A stretch of DNA of 64,000 nt from Macrotis lagotis (taxonomy: Eukaryota > Chordata > Mammalia > Peramelemorphia > Peramelidae): assembly GCF_037893015.1 (NCBI RefSeq), contig NC_133666.1, positions 619,366,974 through 619,430,973 on the forward strand, written 5' to 3'. This document shows, in pieces, positions 57,172-64,000 of this stretch; within the stretch, counting starts at the first letter, position 1, and the number at the start of each line of letters is the position of its first letter. The translations under genes were made by a program, and so were the position numbers. The notes beneath the pieces were generated by a model. That model saw only the letters and a program-made list of their open reading frames with translations. It was not told where the DNA came from and did not search any database.

Positions 57172-57375
57172 TCATATATTGATGACTCACTTTTTCTTAT
57201 CACTGTCACTTCCTTTCCCAATTTGTCTTCTACTTCTTAATTTTAAAATCTTTTTGAGCTCTTCCACAAAGTCTTTCCAAGAATTCAGACCAATTCACAT
57301 TTTTCTTTGAGGCTTTAGATGTAGCAGTTTGAATCTGTTGGCTTCTTTCAAGTTTGTGTTCTGCCATAATAATTT

Positions 57376-57485
57376 TTTTTAAAGAAAGATTTTATTTATT
57401 TTGAGTTTAACAATTTTTCCCCTATTCTTGCTTCCTCCCCTGCACCCCCACAGAAGGCAGTCTGCTAGTCTTTACATTGTTTCTA
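57376..57485 (-). mobile_element. very short 5'-truncated L1
   Basis: About 110 bases of L1 3' UTR (GAGTTTAACAATTTTTCCCC, GAAGGCAGTCTGCTAGTCTT) with a 14-base duplicated target TGCCATAATAATTT at 57362-57375 and 57486-57499. Confidence 0.88.
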
Positions 57486-57639
57486 TGCCATAATAATTTA
57501 TAGCCAGGATTTTTTTGTTGTTGTTTGCTCATTTTCTCAACCTGTTTCTTGGCCTTTAAGTTTATATTAAAATTGGACTCTGCCCCTGGAGTGGAGGAGG
57601 CTCTGTTCCAAGCTTCAGGTTTTCTGTACATCTGTTTTC

Positions 57640-57808
57640 TTTTCTTTTTTCTTTTCTTTTTTTTTTAAGATTTTTCAAAGCATTGGGGTTAAGTGACTTG
57701 CCCAGGCCACATGGCTAAGTAATTATTAAGTGTCTTAGACCGGATTTGAACCCAGGTATTCCTGTCTCCAGGGCTGGTGCTTTATCCACTATACCACCTA
57801 GCCACCCC
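57640..57808 (-). repeat. tRNA-derived SINE
   Basis: Antisense. The exact 15-base TSD TGTACATCTGTTTTC lies at 57625-57639 and 57809-57823. Confidence 0.95.
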
Positions 57809-58559
57809 TGTACATCTGTTTTCAGAACTTCTTCTGTGCATGTGTAAGTTTTCAGTTCTTCCAAGGTGGTATAAACTAAGGAGAGGAGTTTACTACTGTA
57901 CTACGAGCACCAAAATTATTCCTTCCCCTTTGGTATGCTAGTGCTCCTCCTCACCCTGGAACTGTGACCTAGCACTGTTCTAGATCCTAATATAGTTAAT
58001 ACGTCAGAGTCCTGCCCCCAGTGCCAGCAAAGGGATCCTTGTAATCTTCTGACTACTTGTCTCTAATATTCTTTAGAATGAGAGCTCCAGAAATTGTCAC
58101 TGCTGGTTTGTTTGCTCCCAAGTCTTGCTGCTGGTTTGCTAGAACTTGGCCTGTACTACTTGTGCTCCTCCTCCCTGTTGGTCCCTGATGCAATAGATCT
58201 TTCCTTGCTGACCTTCTAAGTTGTTTTGGGCTGGAAAATTTTTCACCTCATCTTTTTCAGGGTTCTGCTGCTCCAGAATTTATTTGGAGACATTATTTAA
58301 AGTTATTTGGAGGGAAATTTGGGAGAATTCAAAGGAGTCATTGCTTTTCCTAAACCATCTTGACTCTTCTCCCCCTCCCCCCCCTTTTCCCCAAGAGAGT
58401 TCTTGAAGGATAGGGGAGACATGGGCATGTTTGTAGGGAGTATAGAAGTAACTAATAGGCAAGATGTGATTGAAGACACTGAATGGAATGTTAGAGATGG
58501 TAGTTTACCAGAAAAGATGGAATATAATGTTATCCAAACCAGTACTTGGAATCTAGAGT

Positions 58560-58700
58560 CTCTCAGGAGAGTTGAATGACATGTCTAAGAATAAAGCCAG
58601 ATTGTAGAGAGCCTTAAATGCTAGGTTAAGAATTTGCATTTTATCCCATATGTACTGGGATAACACTGAAGGGTTTTGAGAAGGAAAGCATTGCTGAGAA
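58560..58700 (-). repeat. L2-like fragment
   Basis: AGATTGTAGAGAGCCTTAAA, GGGATAACACTGAAGGGTTT; same internal segment as 35240-35330. Confidence 0.45.
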
Positions 58701-59083
58701 AGAATTCAGCTGTAATTAAATCTGTTTTCTATATAAAAATGACTTTAAAAAAAGGAATAGGGTTATGTTAGCTATAGGGAAGATAACTTTGAAAAATTCT
58801 TTTGCTGATTTAGTTGGATTATACAGATGGGAAAATGGTGCCATTTTCTCTATTATTTTATCTTTAATAAATGATATATATGAGCTGGATGCATCTTGAA
58901 GTAAAAGAGTTTTTTCCTCAGGCTTCAAGGTCCTAGGATTGTTAAGTCCTAGAGCAAGCCAAAATAGAGTTATGCATAAGTTAAGCTTAGCAGCAAGAAG
59001 AAGCACATTAAAAGGGTTTAACATCAAAGCCAGAGACAATTGAGAATCTGCTGAAATAGGACATTTACTGAAGTTAAATTTTA

Positions 59084-60148
59084 TTTTATTTTTTTGACAA
59101 TAAGATATCAGTTTTTCCCTAAATTAAAGGGAATAGTCCTTGAATTTTGTTCCAACTCCACAGATCTTTATCTGGATACAGATGGTATTCTACATTGCAG
59201 ACAACCAAAAATTTACCCTGATTGTTGCACTGATGGAATGAGGGAGTCCTTCAAGGTTGATCATCACCCCCATGTTGCTGGTAGAGTGTACAGTGTTTTT
59301 CTGCTTCTGCTCTTTTCACTCAGCATCAGTTCATGCAAATCTCTCCAGGCTTCCCTGAATTCCCATCCCTCCTGGTTTCTAATAGAATAATAGTGTTCCA
59401 TGACATACATATACCACAGTTTGCTAAGCCATTCCCAATTGAAGGACATTTACTTGATTTCCAATTCTTTGCCACCACAAACAGGGCTGCTATGAATATT
59501 TTTGTACAAGTGATGTTTTTACCCTTTTCCATCATCTCTTCAGGATATAGACCCAGTAGTGGTATTGCTGGATCAAAGGGTATGCACATTTTTTGTTGCC
59601 TTTTGGGTGTAGTCCCAAATTTCTCTCCAGAAAGGTTGGATGAGTTCACAGCTCCACCAATAATGTAATAGTGTCCCAGATTTCCCACAACCCTTCCAAC
59701 AATGATCATTATCCTTTCTGGTCATATTGGCCAGTCTGAGAGGTGTGAGGTGGTACCTCAGAGAAGCTTTAATTTGCATTTCTCTAATAAGTAATGATCT
59801 GGAGCAATTTTTCATATGACTATGGATTGCTTTGGTCTCCTCATCTGTAAATTCCCTTTGCATATCCTTTGGCCATTTGTCAACCGGGGAATGGCTTTTT
59901 TTAAAATATGACTTGATTCTCTGCATATTTTAGAAATGAGTCCTTTGTCAGAAACATTAGTTGTAAAAATTGTTTGCCAGTTTATTATATTTCTTTTGAT
60001 CTTGGTTACAGTAGTTTTGTCTGTGCAAAAGCTTTTTAATTTAATGTAATTGAAATCATCTAGTTTGTTTTTAGTGATGTTCTCCATCTCTTCCTTAGTC
60101 ATAAACTGCTCCCTTTCCTTAGATCTGACAGGTAAACTAGTCCTTGAT
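59084..60148 (-). mobile_element. 5'-truncated L1 with shortened 3' end
   Basis: The 15-base TSD TGAAGTTAMATTTTA lies at 59069-59083 and 60149-60163, one mismatch. The minus strand has ORF2 C-terminal blocks (MTKEEMENITKNKLDDFNYI, WWSCELIQPFWREIWDYTQK, PLLGLYPEEMMEKGKNITCT) in shifting frames. The A-tail begins about 190 bases earlier than the 3' end of the related L1 at 19.8 kb. Inactive. Confidence 0.9.
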
Positions 60149-60237
60149 TGAAGTTACATTTTAAAAGTGTCCTCAAGTTATATTTAGGTATTTATAATTC
60201 TTTTAAATTTGATTTGTACTATATGTTTATTTATGCA

Positions 60238-60345
60238 GTTCAAATCTTGCCTCAGACATTTACTAGCTATGTGACTGTGGACAAATTGCTTAATTCTGCT
60301 TGCCTCAGTTTCCTTATCTGTAAAATGAGCTATGGAAGATCAAGA
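60238..60345 (+). repeat. MIR-like element
   Basis: TTCAAATCTTGCCTCAGACA, TTACTAGCTATGTGACTGTG, CCTCAGTTTCCTTATCTGTA; sense. Confidence 0.7.
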
Positions 60346-60529
60346 CCAATGACTTTTAACATAAAGTCCATTTTCAAATTCATTCCATTTTCTCTTAAAA
60401 GACATGCTTTAAAATGGATAATGACAATTACTATATATAGACCTGAATTTTAATGGTATTCAGAAAATTTTTTTTAAAAGGACAGTAAATGAGGAACTTC
60501 TATCATATGAAAGCAAAATGGTTAGACTA

Positions 60530-61110
60530 TAAATTCTTAAGCTGGAAGAGACCTTTGAGGTCATCTAGTTAGATTGCCCCATCTAACAAATGATTGCCGA
60601 TGAGGAACTTGAGGTACAAAGTAATAAACAACTTTCTATAGTTTAGGTGGTCAATAAATAGCATCTTCAGATGATTTCTGCCTCTAAATTCAGTGTTCTT
60701 TATGCTGTCCTAGAGTTCTTAAATTTTTATGTGTTTTTGACAAATTCAGACGAAGCCTATAGATTTGTCTCAGAATAATATTCAAAAGGTATATAATAAC
60801 GTACATAGGATTATCAAAGGAAGCTAATATTGCTGAAATAAAGATGCAGTTTTTTCCCCTGTTCAAGTTTAAGGATTTCCTAAAATTTAGCCATGAATTC
60901 CATTGGAGGTGGGGGTAGAATTTGGTAGGGAGGGAATCTGTGGACCACCTGCACTATACCAACTTCTCATTTTGTTGCCTGTTTGTGTTATCAAAAGTTA
61001 TTTTGCCAAAAGTTAACTTAGATATTACTTTCAGATTTATGATCTTATTTCTTTATTAGTTTAGGAACAGATACTTAAGAACCTACTATGTGTCAAGTAC
61101 TTTTTCATTT
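60530..61110. other. intergenic stretch before the last finger exon
   Basis: An old repeat trace at 60535-60690 (AGCTGGAAGAGACCTTTGAG). No KRAB exon was recognised here. Confidence 0.5.
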
Positions 61111-61166
61111 TTTTGTGTAGACATAGGAGAAATTTATATTTTCTGTTTATTTTTCCATATTCTAAG

Positions 61167-62744
<1,578 letters not shown>

Positions 62745-64000
62745 GCTGATAGATATAATGAATAGGAAGAACACAGCATAGATATTTAGTATAGTAAAGA
62801 CTAGTCAATTTAGTCATAGGTTTTTGTATTTTTTTTTGTGGGGGTGAAAAGGGAGATGGCAGTAAGACAAAAGGGATTAAATCTTTGAATATTAAATTCA
62901 ACTGGATCACCATCCCCCCACTTGTTTACTTGATTCAAGCCCCGTTATTTCAACTTCTTAGCAACACATCTACTAGTTCCTACCTCTGTGCCTTTTACTT
63001 TTCAAAATCTTATTAAAAATCTCTTCTCCAGGAAGCCCCCAACTTTCAACTCTAATCAAATATTATGTGCCCTTATTAATGTTGTAGTCTATTATTTTCT
63101 ACTTAGTCTATACACTGGTATAATGGGAAGAATATGTGCTAAAAATTAGGAGACCTCTACTCTAACCCCAGCCTTGATTCTACTCACTTGTTTGACATCA
63201 AACAAATAATTTTTCTTCTTGGGATCATTTTCTTGGTAAATTGAGGGGATTGACCTCAATCAGTTTTGATAGTCTATGCTTCTGTATATTGGTTTTTATT
63301 CGTTTTCTAACTAAATCATGCAAGATTTTTTTTTAAAATCCCAATTGGACTTTAAATTTATATTAGATACTTAATAATCTTCATTTACCATCAGTCTTCT
63401 CCACTTAGATCTGGCATAAATACTGTTCTTAATTCTATTCTTCATCCATAAAAATGCTACTTAAGATACTCTAGTGTCCTCATCCTTTCTTCTGAGTCTC
63501 TGAAGATAAGTCTGTTTTACCAACAATAAGCTGCATAGTGCTGGTCAGCATATTTCACTTAGTGAATCTGAACTGCAGCTATCATAGTTTATCCCCCGAG
63601 ATTCAAGGAAAATTGAATTTTTAAAACTTAAAACAACTTTTGGTCTCCATATTCTCAAAAACATATGTCTCCTCAAGAGCCCTGGAGATGACAACACAAA
63701 TGTCCTTTCTTTAGCAGAGGGTGCCTCTGATACAGGAACAGTTGTTGAAATCACACTCATATTTTTACAGGATCATATATGGGAAGATGGAAGGGACCTT
63801 CTAATCCAGGCTTCAGGGGGTTTCATTCATTCAATAAACATTAAGTGCTTAATGTTTGCCAATCATTGAATACTAGGGCTACAAAAAGAGGCAAAAGATA
63901 GTCCCTGCCTTTAAGGAATTTACAATTTAAATGACTTGCCTAGGATCCCGGAACTATTTGTCTTAGTCTTGACTTGAGTTAAGATTTCTATTCACCAATG
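62745..64000. other. downstream flank, old repeats only
   Basis: Contains a worn MIR-like stretch (63118-63290, sense) and an L2-like 3' end (63815-63935, antisense: TTCAATAAACATTAAGTGCT). No gene recognised. Confidence 0.5.

Larger units (their letters stand above)
55620..58370 (-). mobile_element. third HAL1-like copy, older
   Basis: The order of 3' UTR, ORF1 and 5' UTR matches the copies at 31.6 and 41.1 kb: TAGAGTAAGATAAATTTCCA (55784), CTGTTTCTTTCTGGCTGCTT (56159), the coiled-coil complement near 56400-57100, an ORF1 start near 57531 (MSKQQQKNPGYKLLW) and CCATCTTGACTC near 58355 as the 5' end. Four SINE insertions and one short L1 lie inside. Ends and TSD are not fixed. Confidence 0.6.

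Noticed and set aside
59084..60148. Functional L1 reverse transcriptase gene
   Set aside because: Only the ORF2 C-terminal part is present, in several frames, after 5' truncation.

Overview
Organism and setting. The window is nuclear DNA of a mammal and most likely of a marsupial. It is AT-rich, genes are split by GT-AG introns, and it is saturated with one tRNA-headed, A-tailed SINE family of the type abundant in Australasian marsupials. L1, half-L1, L2, CR1/L3 and RTE-like remnants fill the rest. The one intact gene is TRMT2B, which is X-linked in human (Xq22); human Xq genes are generally X-linked in marsupials, so an X location is likely but inferred. A dasyurid-type genome is a guess only. 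There are no operons, CRISPR arrays or phage features.

Left third (1-16.5 kb). The last ten coding exons of TRMT2B run on the + strand from 2518 to a stop at 16238-16240, 402 codons including the stop and open throughout. The first exons lie upstream of the window. The predicted enzyme keeps the catalytic Cys and C-terminal Glu of tRNA (uracil-5-)-methyltransferases but has unusual residues in its SAM-binding motifs. Introns hold nested SINEs, MIR-like elements, a CR1/L3 fragment and a decayed RTE-like LINE.

Middle (16.5-51 kb). This is gene-poor, repeat-built DNA with the remains of a KRAB zinc-finger cluster: an inverted finger array (27.0-27.5 kb, - strand), and a + strand locus made of a broken KRAB-A exon (28.3 kb), a KRAB-B exon (36.0 kb), a second KRAB-B copy (36.9 kb) and a finger exon (37.9-39.5 kb) split by an L1. 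Two half-L1 (HAL1-like) elements, each bounded by target-site duplications (TSDs), lie antisense at 31.6-35.1 and 41.1-43.9 kb. A solo LTR and a SINE sit inside an old hAT-like fossil at 28.9-29.6 kb.

Right part (51-64 kb). A small CpG island (51.1-51.5 kb) precedes a decayed KRAB-A exon (51.8 kb). A third HAL1-like copy follows, then an L1 with an aberrant 3' end, then a 16-unit finger exon (61.2-62.7 kb) that is in one frame but carries two stops.

No new multi-gene system is visible. The strangest local signal is a SINE at 32081-32229: against its neighbours it shows about 45 substitutions in 138 gap-free sites, dominated by T-to-C (20 of 29 T positions) and G-to-A, as if one strand had been deaminated. 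All alignments and counts were made by eye.
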